Of a DNA stretch of 8,525 nt, positions 1 through 7,229 are shown piece by piece; the first letter of the stretch is position 1, and every line of letters starts with the position of its first letter. The DNA lies in the NCBI GenBank assembly GCA_027592155.1, contig JAQCKY010000066.1:1-8525 (forward strand), in the 5' to 3' direction. The notes beneath the pieces were generated by a model, which was given only the letters and a program-made list of their open reading frames with translations, was not told the DNA's origin and did no database searches. Made by a program: the position numbers and the translations under genes. Source of the stretch: Pseudomonadota bacterium. GTDB lineage: Bacteria > Pseudomonadota > Alphaproteobacteria > Rhodospirillales > UBA2165.

Positions 1-160
1 CGGGGCCGATCAGAACGGCCTCATCGGCGAGTTCGACATGGAGCGCTTGCGCATCGGCCTCGGAATAAACGGCAATAGCCCAGATACCCATGCGCCGCGC
101 GGTCCGAATGACGCGGCAGGCAATTTCACCCCGGTTGGCGATGAGTACGGAATTAAACAT
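1..160 (-). CDS. mccA: Methylcrotonyl-CoA carboxylase-type biotin carboxylase (alpha) subunit, N-terminal fragment
   Basis: This is the first 53 codons of an acyl-CoA carboxylase alpha subunit; the rest lies beyond the left edge. Reading from the ATG at 160-158, the protein begins MFNSVLIANRGEIACRVIRT, the near-invariant start of the biotin carboxylase domain, and continues through AVYSEADAQALHVELADEAV, the usual next block. The full protein in this family normally carries biotin carboxylase, ATP-grasp and C-terminal biotinyl-lysine domains. It carboxylates biotin with ATP and bicarbonate and passes the CO2 to the beta subunit. The beta-subunit gene two genes upstream is of methylcrotonyl-CoA type, so this is most likely its partner (also called liuD). 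The start codon lies 2 nt after the hydratase stop (TAA-GC-ATG) with only a weak Shine-Dalgarno, which suggests translational coupling. A geranyl-CoA or propionyl-CoA carboxylase alpha subunit cannot be excluded from this N-terminus alone. Confidence 0.93.
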   Translation of the reverse strand, partial: MFNSVLIANRGEIACRVIRTARRMGIWAIAVYSEADAQALHVELADEAVLIGP

Positions 161-162
161 GC

Positions 163-960
163 TTAGTCCGCCGTCACCCAAGACGCCGCCCGCTTTTCGA
201 AGAACGCGGCAAGACCCTCTTGCCCTTCTTCACTGGCGCGGCGATCCGCAAGACGTCCCGCGAGTTCGCCAAGGGCGTCGTCATCCGGCAGACCATTGCC
301 GATTCGGATCGAAAGACCTTTGGTGTCGCGAACCGCTCCGGGTGCGGAGAGAAGATAGGCATCGATGATTTCATCGGTCAGCCGGTTCAATTCCTCTTCA
401 TCCTCGGCGATCTGGTGAACCAGACCGAGACGGCACGCCTGCTCGCCGTCAAAGCGCTCCGCGGTCAAAAAATATCGCCGGGCATTACGAGCACCGATCG
501 CGGCCAGCACATAGGGGGAGATGATCGCCGGCATGATCCCGAGACGGACCTCGGAAACGCCGAATTGCGCGCCTCGGGTCGATAAAGCCACGTCGCAGGC
601 GGCTGTAAGGCCGACGCCACCGGCAATTGCGGCGCCCTGTATCACGGCAATGGTTGGTTTCGGCGAAGACGCCAGGTTGCGTAACATCGTCGCCCACCGG
701 ATGGCCGATGCGATGTTGTCTTCACGGCCGGCACTGCCCGCCGCCCGCATCGCATCGAGATCGGCACCGGCGGAGAAACTCTTGCCGGCCCCTCGAAGCA
801 CAATAACCCGGACGGCGTCATCCGATGCGGCGTTGGCCAGCGTGCTTTCCAGACCGACCACGAGATCGTCATTGAAGGCATTATGCCGGTCCGGGCGGTT
901 CATCGTGATCCACGCGACACCGCGTTTGTCTGTCTCGTATAGGACTAAGGGATCGGCCAT
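163..960 (-). CDS. liuC: Enoyl-CoA hydratase/isomerase family, probable methylglutaconyl-CoA hydratase
   Basis: This 265-residue crotonase-family protein has the usual family length. Family signatures are MNRPDRHNAFN (20-30), the oxyanion-hole segment SAGADL (63-68), the second backbone-amide segment GAAIAGGVGL (109-118) and the ACDVAL strand (121-126). The stretch FGVSEVRLGIMP..ISPYV (133-151) carries the single catalytic glutamate, Glu137. The position of the second glutamate of classical crotonase is glycine here (Gly117). From memory, bacterial LiuC/AtuE-type hydratases share this GG.GL..CCD...SEVR.G..PAVISP pattern. The likely reaction is hydration of 3-methylglutaconyl-CoA to 3-hydroxy-3-methylglutaryl-CoA in the cytoplasm, directly after the carboxylase step. 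The gene sits between the two carboxylase subunit genes, 7 nt after one and 2 nt before the other. A short GGGG stretch precedes the ATG at 960-958. Hydration of a longer branched 3-methylglutaconyl-type substrate (as by AtuE) is the main alternative. Confidence 0.88.
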   Translation of the reverse strand: MADPLVLYETDKRGVAWITMNRPDRHNAFNDDLVVGLESTLANAASDDAVRVIVLRGAGKSFSAGADLDAMRAAGSAGREDNIASAIRWATMLRNLASSPKPTIAVIQGAAIAGGVGLTAACDVALSTRGAQFGVSEVRLGIMPAIISPYVLAAIGARNARRYFLTAERFDGEQACRLGLVHQIAEDEEELNRLTDEIIDAYLLSAPGAVRDTKGLSIRIGNGLPDDDALGELAGRLADRRASEEGQEGLAAFFEKRAASWVTAD

Positions 961-967
961 CTGGCCC

Positions 968-2575
968 CTACATCCGGAAGACGCCGAACCGGGTCGGCTC
1001 TATCGGTGCGTTGAGCGATGCGGAAATTGCCAGCGCGAGGACACGCCGGGTATCCGCCGGATCGATAATCCCATCGTCCCACAAACGGGCAGACGCATAA
1101 TAGGGGTGCCCTTGGGTCTCATATTGATCGCGGATTTCGTCCTTGAATGTTTCCTCATCCTGCTCGGCCCAGCTTACGCCCCTGGCTTCGACACCGCCGC
1201 GCCGGACGGTCGCGAGGACAGAGGCGGCCTGCTCACCCCCCATCACCGAAATTCGGGCGTTCGGCCACATCCACAAGAAGCGTGGATCATAAGACCGGCC
1301 GCACATCGCGTAGTTACCGGCACCGAAAGAGCCGCCAGTGATGACGGTGAATTTCGGCACGTTGGCATCGGCGACGGCGGCAACCATCTTCGCGCCATCC
1401 TTGGCAATGCCTTGGGCCTCATATTTCTGCCCGACCATGAACCCGGTGATGTTCTGCAGGAACACCAGGGGAATGCTTCGCTGACAACAAAGCTCGATGA
1501 AATGGGTCGCCTTCAGGGCCGATTCAGAAAACAACACACCGTTATTGGCGATAATCCCGACGGGATAACCATGCAGATAAGCAAAGCCCGTCACAATCGT
1601 ATCCCCGTACCGTTTTTTGAATTCCTGAAACCGGCTGCCATCCACGAGACGGGCAATGATTTCACGAACATCGTAACTGGTCCGGGACTCCACCGGGATC
1701 AATCCATAGATATCCTTCGCATCATAGAGCGGCGCTTCCGGCTCCCGGCAGGTCAATGTAATTTGCTTGCTATGATTAAGATTACCGACGATCTCGCGCG
1801 CGATTGCCAAGGCATGCTCATCGTCCTCGGCAAGATGGTCGGCAACTCCGGACACCCGGGTATGCACATCGCCGCCGCCGAGATCTTCGGCGCTGACCTC
1901 CTCGCCTGTCGCCGCTTTGACCAAAGGCGGACCGGCGAGAAAGATCGTGCCTTGGTCGCGAACGATGATGGATTCATCGGCCATGGCAGGAACGTAAGCC
2001 CCGCCGGCCGTGCAGGAGCCCATGACAACAGCGATTTGAGCGATCCCCGCCGCCGACATACGGGCCTGATTGAAGAATATGCGTCCGAAATGATCCCGGT
2101 CCGGAAAGACGTTGTCCTGGTTGGGCAGATTAGCCCCGCCGGAATCCACCAAATAGATGCAGGGGAGATCGTTTTGCGCGGCGATTTCTTGCGCTCTGAG
2201 GTGTTTTTTGACGGTGATCGGATAATAGGTCCCGCCCTTCACCGTCGCGTCGTTGCAGACGATCATGCATTCCCGACCGGAAACGGGGCCGATGCCGGTA
2301 ATGATGCCGCCCGACGGCACCTCATCGTCGTAGAGTTGGTGGCCTGCGAGCTGGGAGAGTTCAAGAAACGGCGCGCCTTGGTCCAGCAGCACACGGATAC
2401 GGTCCCGGGGAAGCAGCTTGCCCCGGCCCACATGGCGTTCGCGGGACACCGCACCGCCCCCCGCCGCGGCGTGTTCGACCCGAGCCCGGAGATCATTGAC
2501 CAACGAGCGCATATGGGCGGCATTCGCGGCGAATGCTTCCGTCGATGTGTCGAGGGTACTCTTGATCTTGGTCAG
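968..2575 (-). CDS. mccB: Methylcrotonyl-CoA carboxylase-type carboxyltransferase (beta) subunit, CTG start
   Basis: This is the biotin-dependent carboxyltransferase beta subunit. It transfers CO2 from carboxybiotin to an enoyl-CoA, most likely 3-methylcrotonyl-CoA (also called liuB). Numbered from the CTG start, it shows RERHVGRGKLLPRDR near 45-59, GSCTAGGAYVPAM (186-198), FLAGPPLVKAATGE (212-225), VSGVADHLAEDDEHA (241-255), ITGFMVG (376-382), MGGEQAASVLA (445-455) and the C-terminus FGVFRM. These blocks match MCC beta subunits better than propionyl-CoA or geranyl-CoA carboxylases, judged by memory of the families. The first in-frame ATG (2512-2510) would give 514 residues and lose a conserved N-terminus. 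In-frame codons upstream read TKIKSTLDTSTEAFAANAAH, the typical start of this family, down to a CTG at 2575-2573 placed 5 nt after AGGAGG. This start gives 535 residues, the usual length. No ATG, GTG or TTG lies between that CTG and the upstream stop. Confidence 0.94.
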   Translation of the reverse strand: MTKIKSTLDTSTEAFAANAAHMRSLVNDLRARVEHAAAGGGAVSRERHVGRGKLLPRDRIRVLLDQGAPFLELSQLAGHQLYDDEVPSGGIITGIGPVSGRECMIVCNDATVKGGTYYPITVKKHLRAQEIAAQNDLPCIYLVDSGGANLPNQDNVFPDRDHFGRIFFNQARMSAAGIAQIAVVMGSCTAGGAYVPAMADESIIVRDQGTIFLAGPPLVKAATGEEVSAEDLGGGDVHTRVSGVADHLAEDDEHALAIAREIVGNLNHSKQITLTCREPEAPLYDAKDIYGLIPVESRTSYDVREIIARLVDGSRFQEFKKRYGDTIVTGFAYLHGYPVGIIANNGVLFSESALKATHFIELCCQRSIPLVFLQNITGFMVGQKYEAQGIAKDGAKMVAAVADANVPKFTVITGGSFGAGNYAMCGRSYDPRFLWMWPNARISVMGGEQAASVLATVRRGGVEARGVSWAEQDEETFKDEIRDQYETQGHPYYASARLWDDGIIDPADTRRVLALAISASLNAPIEPTRFGVFRM

Positions 2576-2580
2576 GATAG

Positions 2581-2587
2581 CCTCCTA
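2581..2587 (-). promoter_or_regulatory. Strong ribosome binding site deciding the CTG start of mccB
   Basis: The minus strand reads TAGGAGG here, a perfect anti-16S match, followed by 5 nt (CTATC) and then CTG at 2575-2573. The TAG is the stop codon of the upstream dehydrogenase, so termination and re-initiation sites overlap. No ATG, GTG or TTG in the mccB frame lies at a workable distance from this site, and an ATC at 2578-2576 would be only 2 nt away. This placement, with the conserved residues encoded just after the CTG, supports CTG as the initiator. Confidence 0.8.
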
Positions 2588-3346
2588 CCAGGCAGACCAA
2601 CCGGCATCGACGACGACCGTCTCGCCATGGACCGCGGACGAGTCCTCGGACGCGAGATAAACCGCGGTGCCGGTCATCTCCTCGGTCTCCAGAAAGTCTC
2701 TCCCGGTCGGAGTCATCATGCGCATCTGTGCCATATATTCTTCGTTACCCGGCCCCCGCACATGGGCGTTCAACGGCGTCGCCACATTGCCAGGCGCGAT
2801 GGAGTTTACATTGATATGCTCTTTGCCGAGCTCGCAGGCAGCCGCTCGGGTCAGATTTACGAGCCCGCCCTTGGAAGCGCAGTATCCGGGGCAGTTCGGG
2901 AAGGCACCGGTACCGGCGATCGAGGTAATATTCACCACCTTACCGCCACCGGCTTTGCGGAACTCGGGGATCGCCCGCTTCATCAGGAAAAACGCGCCCT
3001 TGAGGTTGAGATCGAGCTGTTCGTCCCACAACTCCTCGGTTGTCTCCATAATCGGTACCGTCCGAAACACACCGGCATTGTTGACCAGAATATCAAGGCC
3101 GCCGAACTCGGCGACCACCGCATCGACCAGACGATCGATATCATCGAGCTTGGAGACATCGGCTTGGAACGCTTTCGCGGTGCCGCCCTCCGCCTCGATC
3201 GCCGCGACGACGGCATTGGCCCGCTCCGTGCCTGCGTTGTAGCCGACGGCGACCTTGGCGCCTTCCTTGGCATAGCGCTTGGCGATTGCCTCGCCGATCC
3301 CTTGGGACGCCCCGGTTACCAGGGCAACTTTATCTTTTAGACGCAT
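2585..3346 (-). CDS. Short-chain dehydrogenase/reductase (SDR), classical type
   Basis: This 253-residue protein is a classical Rossmann-fold oxidoreductase of standard length. It shows the dinucleotide-binding TGASQGIG (11-18), NNAG (89-92), the structural Asn in LNLKG (Asn114), catalytic Ser142 in the ITSIAG block, and Tyr155 and Lys159 in YCASK. The tail GETVVVDAGWSAW is typical of FabG/glucose-dehydrogenase-like members. The NAD(H) or NADP(H) preference cannot be read with confidence. The substrate is unknown: by context it could interconvert a secondary alcohol and a ketone, or a 3-hydroxyacyl-CoA and 3-ketoacyl-CoA. The acyclic-terpene (atu) clusters also place SDRs near a biotin carboxylase, and anaerobic 1-phenylethanol degradation pairs an SDR with a HyuAB-type carboxylase. 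The ATG at 3346-3344 has AAGGAG 6 nt upstream. The gene starts 26 nt after the hyuB-like stop, and its own stop lies inside the Shine-Dalgarno of mccB. Confidence 0.93.
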   Translation of the reverse strand: MRLKDKVALVTGASQGIGEAIAKRYAKEGAKVAVGYNAGTERANAVVAAIEAEGGTAKAFQADVSKLDDIDRLVDAVVAEFGGLDILVNNAGVFRTVPIMETTEELWDEQLDLNLKGAFFLMKRAIPEFRKAGGGKVVNITSIAGTGAFPNCPGYCASKGGLVNLTRAAACELGKEHINVNSIAPGNVATPLNAHVRGPGNEEYMAQMRMMTPTGRDFLETEEMTGTAVYLASEDSSAVHGETVVVDAGWSAW

Positions 3347-3372
3347 CGCATTCTCCTTGATCGGGTTACTTC

Positions 3373-5151
3373 TCAGCGCCGGAGGCGCCGGGTTTCTTTT
3401 TCATCCACCGCACCGCTGGGGGTTAGGGCAACACCATAAATATCCCTCGCCCGCTTTCGGCTGATCCATCCTTCATCGACATCATATTTGACCTTATCCA
3501 CCGGACGGGATTTCGGCGGACCATAGCCGCCACCGCCTGCCGAGTAGGAAACGATATTCTCGCCGGGTTTGAGGATAATATCCTCACAGGCCGGAAGTTC
3601 CTGCAGTTTGCCGTTTTTGTGGCGAAGGTAATTCTGAATGCGCGCCCCGTCGCCACCGCCCCGGGTTCCCTTGGCGTTATTGATTGCCCCGTCGGCAACA
3701 TAAGCGACTTCCAAATCGGTATTGCCGACCGGGCCGTATTCGCAATAGCCCGACGGCGCCCCGATGGTTCGCCCCGCACCTTCGGTATCCACCATCAACC
3801 GGCGTTCCTTAACCAGGAAAGGAAAATGAAGCTCATCAAGTTCGACCGAGTCGATAAAACACATACCGGAATTTCCCGCGTGACAAATGGTCAGCCAGGC
3901 ATCCGTTGTCGGTGCGGCGGGGCCGCCGGTATCCAGCAGGAAAATCTGGTTCACGAACGGTGCGTCGTTATAACGCGGGTCCTTGCCTGAAATGACGCCG
4001 AGGGCCGCGGGGAAAATCGGCCCCGCCTCGGCCAATCCCAAACCATCCTTAATCATCGAAAAGGCACGCTGGGTCGGGTTGGTCACCCGGTCGGCAAGGT
4101 TTGTCGTCGCAACGGACATGCTGGTCGGGTGTTTGCCACCGCCCGCGATACAGCCGTCACGGATCAAAACATCGATCCGCCGGAAGCTGCCCGCATTGGT
4201 CGGCACGCTATCGGGGATGCTGTAGAACACCGCCATCATCGCCGCGGTCCGGGCACAGCCCTCACTCAAATTCAGGCCGCAGGGCATGGCGTCCGGGTTA
4301 TCGGTGAGATCGACCTCGATCATCGCTTTCTTGTTATCGATTTTGACCTTAGTGGTAATCTCGATCCCATCGGGCGGCGTGCCCGGCACGGGATCATGCC
4401 GGCTGGTCGCCGTCGCCGAGCCGTTGGGCAGCTTTTTGATGGCCGCGATCATCGCCTTTTCGGAATAATCGAACCATTCCCGCTCAAAGGCGTGCAAGGT
4501 CTCCCAGCCATATTCATCGGCCATCGCCAGGACTTCGCGCTCACCGATCCGCGCCGCGCCGACCATGGCGAGGTAATCGCCCCGCCATTGTTCCGGCACG
4601 CGGATGCGCATTTCGCACATCCGGATGACGTCAACAATGTCTTCGAAATTTTCCTGCACTTTGACGGCGGGGAAAATGATCGCGCCTTCCTCATACACAT
4701 CGCGGGCGTGGCCCATATAGGTGGTGGGTTGGGAATTACCGCAATCCGCCTGATGGGCCTTCACCCATACCGTCATCCGGTGCATGCCCTTTTTATCGAA
4801 AACCGGCACCAAGATTGTGTGATCGGCGGGATGGGAGCAGCCGTGATAGGGCGAGTTATGCAGATAGGCATCGCCGGGTTTGATATCGGGATGCAGGTCC
4901 AGCATCGCCCTGGCCATCAAATCGGCGCCGCTCAAATGATGAATCGGCAGGGATTCAGCGCCCGCCAGCAATTCGCAATCCCGGGTCACGATGCTGGTCG
5001 AAAAGTCCCGCGCCAGATTGAGCACCCCGGAGCGCCCGGTCCGCAGCAGCGTATTAGCCATCTTGATCGTTACCGCCTCGAACCGCTTGTTCAAAACGGC
5101 GAGCGTGACTGCATCCAATTTGGTTTTCTTGCGCGTCGCTTTCTTCGCCAT
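3373..5151 (-). CDS. hyuB: Hydantoinase B/oxoprolinase family subunit (HyuB-like)
   Basis: This 592-residue protein is a full-length member of the hydantoinase B/oxoprolinase family, which includes N-methylhydantoinase, 5-oxoprolinase, caprolactamase and the alpha subunits of acetone and acetophenone carboxylases. After a lysine-rich tail (1-11), family blocks appear in order: LARDFSTSI (46-54), GDAYLHNSPY.G.SHPADHT (93-112), KAHQADCG (131-138), PCGLNLSEG (290-298), PTNAGSFRRIDV (317-328), RGGGDGARIQN (497-507) and SAGGGGYGPP (537-546). His107, Asp110 and His133 align with the metal ligands I recall for acetone carboxylase alpha (His-x-x-Asp, then His about 25 residues on). The site therefore looks intact, which does not by itself separate carboxylase from amidohydrolase. 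The length fits hydantoin-utilisation HyuB (about 590) better than acetone carboxylase alpha (nearer 780). It probably forms a complex with the HyuA-like protein encoded 14 nt upstream. GGAG stands 6 nt before the ATG at 5151-5149. The substrate is unknown. Confidence 0.9.
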   Translation of the reverse strand: MAKKATRKKTKLDAVTLAVLNKRFEAVTIKMANTLLRTGRSGVLNLARDFSTSIVTRDCELLAGAESLPIHHLSGADLMARAMLDLHPDIKPGDAYLHNSPYHGCSHPADHTILVPVFDKKGMHRMTVWVKAHQADCGNSQPTTYMGHARDVYEEGAIIFPAVKVQENFEDIVDVIRMCEMRIRVPEQWRGDYLAMVGAARIGEREVLAMADEYGWETLHAFEREWFDYSEKAMIAAIKKLPNGSATATSRHDPVPGTPPDGIEITTKVKIDNKKAMIEVDLTDNPDAMPCGLNLSEGCARTAAMMAVFYSIPDSVPTNAGSFRRIDVLIRDGCIAGGGKHPTSMSVATTNLADRVTNPTQRAFSMIKDGLGLAEAGPIFPAALGVISGKDPRYNDAPFVNQIFLLDTGGPAAPTTDAWLTICHAGNSGMCFIDSVELDELHFPFLVKERRLMVDTEGAGRTIGAPSGYCEYGPVGNTDLEVAYVADGAINNAKGTRGGGDGARIQNYLRHKNGKLQELPACEDIILKPGENIVSYSAGGGGYGPPKSRPVDKVKYDVDEGWISRKRARDIYGVALTPSGAVDEKETRRLRR

Positions 5152-5165
5152 CGTCTACTCCATCC

Positions 5166-7229
5166 TCACGGCGTAATCACCAAACTGCCGCTTTTTGTCC
5201 GCCGGGCCGTGGCACCGGGATCGATCACGACAGTGGTAAAAGGGGATTCGATGATTGCCGGTCCTTTGACCGGTTTGCTTTTCATCGAGGCGAATTCATA
5301 GACCTTGGTGGAAACGCTTCCCTTGCCCGCGAAATAGGCTTTGCGGGACTTGGCCGCCGATCCGCTCCGCTCGAAATCCCGGGCGAGATTGCCGAGCCCT
5401 TTTCCGGCCAAGCGGCAGCGGGCGACGGCGCGCCAGCCGACAAACTGAACTTCAGAGTCGGGATCCCGGTAGGCGAAAACCTCTTCATGGGCAGCATCGA
5501 AGTCTTCCCGCGCGCGGGCGACATCCGCGGCGGTCTTGAAACTGCCTTTGCGAAGGGGCAGATCGATCTCCCATATTTGAGAGCGGTAATGGGCCTCGGC
5601 AAAATATTCGATGGAGCTATTTTTCGCGCCCCCACCGGGGCCTTTGATGAAAGCTTTGCAGCGTTTGGTTAGATCGCTCAGAACCTTGTTGCTGCCCTTC
5701 ATATCGAACGAGGTCGACGAGCTGTAATGAAGCGCCCGGAAGTCGGCGTGCAGATCGGAAATCAACGCCCCGGCAGCCGATAACGTCGCGCCCAGTTCCG
5801 GGATCACGACTTTCGAGCATCCCAGCCGCCGTGCGATGGCAACCGAATTGAGCCCGGCCGCACCGCCGCCGCCGATCAGAACCGTACCCCGGGGATCGAG
5901 CCCTTGATGAATTGTGATCTCCTCGATGGCGTTGACCATGTTCTCCGTCGCCAACCGGAGGATGGCCGACGCCGCATCCATCAGGCTCATCTTCAGGGGT
6001 TTGGCCACCTTATCCCGGATCGCGGTTTCGGCGCGCTTGGCATCCAGCTTCATTGTGCCGCCCAAAAAGAACGCCGGATCGATATGGCCGAGAACCAGCG
6101 ACGCGTCGGTCACCGTGGGTTCCGCGCCCCCGCGCCCATAACAGGCCGGCCCCGGCACCGCGCCGGCGCTTTGCGGGCCGACATGAAGCAACCCGCCTTC
6201 ATCGACCCAGGCGATACTGCCGCCACCGGCACCGATGCTTTTCACGTCCACCGAGGGAAACCCGACGATATGGCCGCGATAGCGCTGCCCGATCCAGGTT
6301 TCCGGCGTCATCGGCACCACGCCGCGCCGGACCAGACTGACGTCATAAGTGGTCCCGCCGGTATCCGCGATGATCGCGGTGTCTTCCCCGACATCGGTCT
6401 GGGCGAAATACCGGCCCGCCAACGGCGCCATGGAGGGGCCGGAGCCGATGGAATGGATCGGCGCTTCGGCCAGATCGGCAAAATCCATTACGCCGCCTTT
6501 GGAGGTCAGCATCAAAAGGCGCCCCTCGAAACCGGTCTCGCGCAGCCGGTCCGACAGCCCGCCGAGATACCGAGACATCATTGGTTTTAGCGAGGCATCG
6601 ATGGCGGTGGACGAGGCCCGCCGGTATTCGCGCAGTATGGGATTTAAGACATGGGACAAGGTGTAAGGCACGCCGGGCAGGTGCTTCTCCAACAATTTGC
6701 CCACCTGCTTTTCATGAGCGCCATTCACCGTCGACCACAGCAGGCAAACCGCGACGGCCTCGACCTTCTTGCGTTTCAGACCGGCGATCACCTTGATCAC
6801 CTGGGCCTCGTCCAGCGTCTCAGTGACCTTGCCGTCCGCCCCGATCCGCCCGGAAACCTCAAACGTCAGCGCGCGCGGGATATAGGGTTTCGGGAAAGGA
6901 ACCAAAAAGTTGAACGGCTCCAACCGTCCGCCTTCACGGATGACCAGAATATCCGGGTGCCCTTGCGTGGTCAGAAAGGCGGTCTTCGCCGTATTGCCGG
7001 TGATGATCGCATTGATGGCGTGGGTGGTCCCATGCACAAAGCTCTCGGAGCGGGCCAGCAACTCTGCCCGGGTCAGCGCCAGCCCGGCGGCAGCGGCATC
7101 GACGGAATCCAAAATGCCGGTGACGGGATCGGCGGGGGTGGTCGCTGCCTTAAACATATGGACCTGACCGCGATCGTCTTCGACCACAAGATCCGTAAAG
7201 GTTCCGCCGGTATCGCAGGCGAGCCTCAT
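5166..7229 (-). CDS. hyuA: Hydantoinase A/oxoprolinase family ATPase subunit (HyuA-like)
   Basis: This 687-residue protein is the nucleotide-binding partner of the HyuB-like subunit. The N-terminal hydantoinase/oxoprolinase domain opens with CDTGGTFTDLVVED (5-18), the first phosphate-binding motif of the actin/Hsp70-like ATPase fold, and continues with VHGTTHAINAIITG (65-78). The hydantoinase A domain carries a second phosphate motif, ADTGGTTYDVSLV (288-300). It also carries GSGPSMAPLAG (262-272), SIGAGGGSIAWVD (331-343), GAVPGPACYGRGG (356-368) and LIGGGGAAGLN (451-461). The C-terminus holds GPAIIESPFTTVVIDPGA (656-673), a usual family closure. Family members phosphorylate an amide, ketone enolate or bicarbonate to drive ring opening or carboxylation. 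Length matches hydantoinase-type HyuA (about 690). This is the first gene of the operon, with AAGGAG upstream of the ATG at 7229-7227 (8 nt between GGAG and ATG). The substrate is not determinable, and no small gamma subunit of the acetone carboxylase type is encoded nearby. Confidence 0.92.
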   Translation of the reverse strand: MRLACDTGGTFTDLVVEDDRGQVHMFKAATTPADPVTGILDSVDAAAAGLALTRAELLARSESFVHGTTHAINAIITGNTAKTAFLTTQGHPDILVIREGGRLEPFNFLVPFPKPYIPRALTFEVSGRIGADGKVTETLDEAQVIKVIAGLKRKKVEAVAVCLLWSTVNGAHEKQVGKLLEKHLPGVPYTLSHVLNPILREYRRASSTAIDASLKPMMSRYLGGLSDRLRETGFEGRLLMLTSKGGVMDFADLAEAPIHSIGSGPSMAPLAGRYFAQTDVGEDTAIIADTGGTTYDVSLVRRGVVPMTPETWIGQRYRGHIVGFPSVDVKSIGAGGGSIAWVDEGGLLHVGPQSAGAVPGPACYGRGGAEPTVTDASLVLGHIDPAFFLGGTMKLDAKRAETAIRDKVAKPLKMSLMDAASAILRLATENMVNAIEEITIHQGLDPRGTVLIGGGGAAGLNSVAIARRLGCSKVVIPELGATLSAAGALISDLHADFRALHYSSSTSFDMKGSNKVLSDLTKRCKAFIKGPGGGAKNSSIEYFAEAHYRSQIWEIDLPLRKGSFKTAADVARAREDFDAAHEEVFAYRDPDSEVQFVGWRAVARCRLAGKGLGNLARDFERSGSAAKSRKAYFAGKGSVSTKVYEFASMKSKPVKGPAIIESPFTTVVIDPGATARRTKSGSLVITP

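Noticed and set aside
2510..2512. ATG at 2512-2510 as the start of the carboxyltransferase gene
   Set aside because: It discards 21 conserved residues encoded in frame upstream and has no good Shine-Dalgarno, whereas the CTG at 2575 has AGGAGG at 5 nt and restores the usual length.
968..2575. Assignment of the carboxylase as geranyl-CoA carboxylase (atuC/atuF) because of the adjacent SDR and hydratase
   Set aside because: The N-terminal block, the VSGVADHLAEDDEHA segment and the FGVFRM C-terminus look like methylcrotonyl-CoA carboxylase, and no atuA- or atuD-like gene is present. The key substrate-pocket residue could not be placed with certainty, so the alternative is downgraded rather than excluded.
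521..3340. A 939-codon open frame on the plus strand running opposite the hydratase, carboxyltransferase and dehydrogenase genes
   Set aside because: It lies antisense to three clearly recognised enzymes, its translation shows no recognisable domain and is rich in Arg, His, Gly and Asp as expected of antisense frames in GC-rich coding DNA, and no ribosome binding site was evident at its start.
4129..5301. A 390-codon plus-strand open frame opposite the hyuB-like gene
   Set aside because: It is antisense to conserved hydantoinase B motifs, crosses the hyuA/hyuB junction, and has no recognisable family features.
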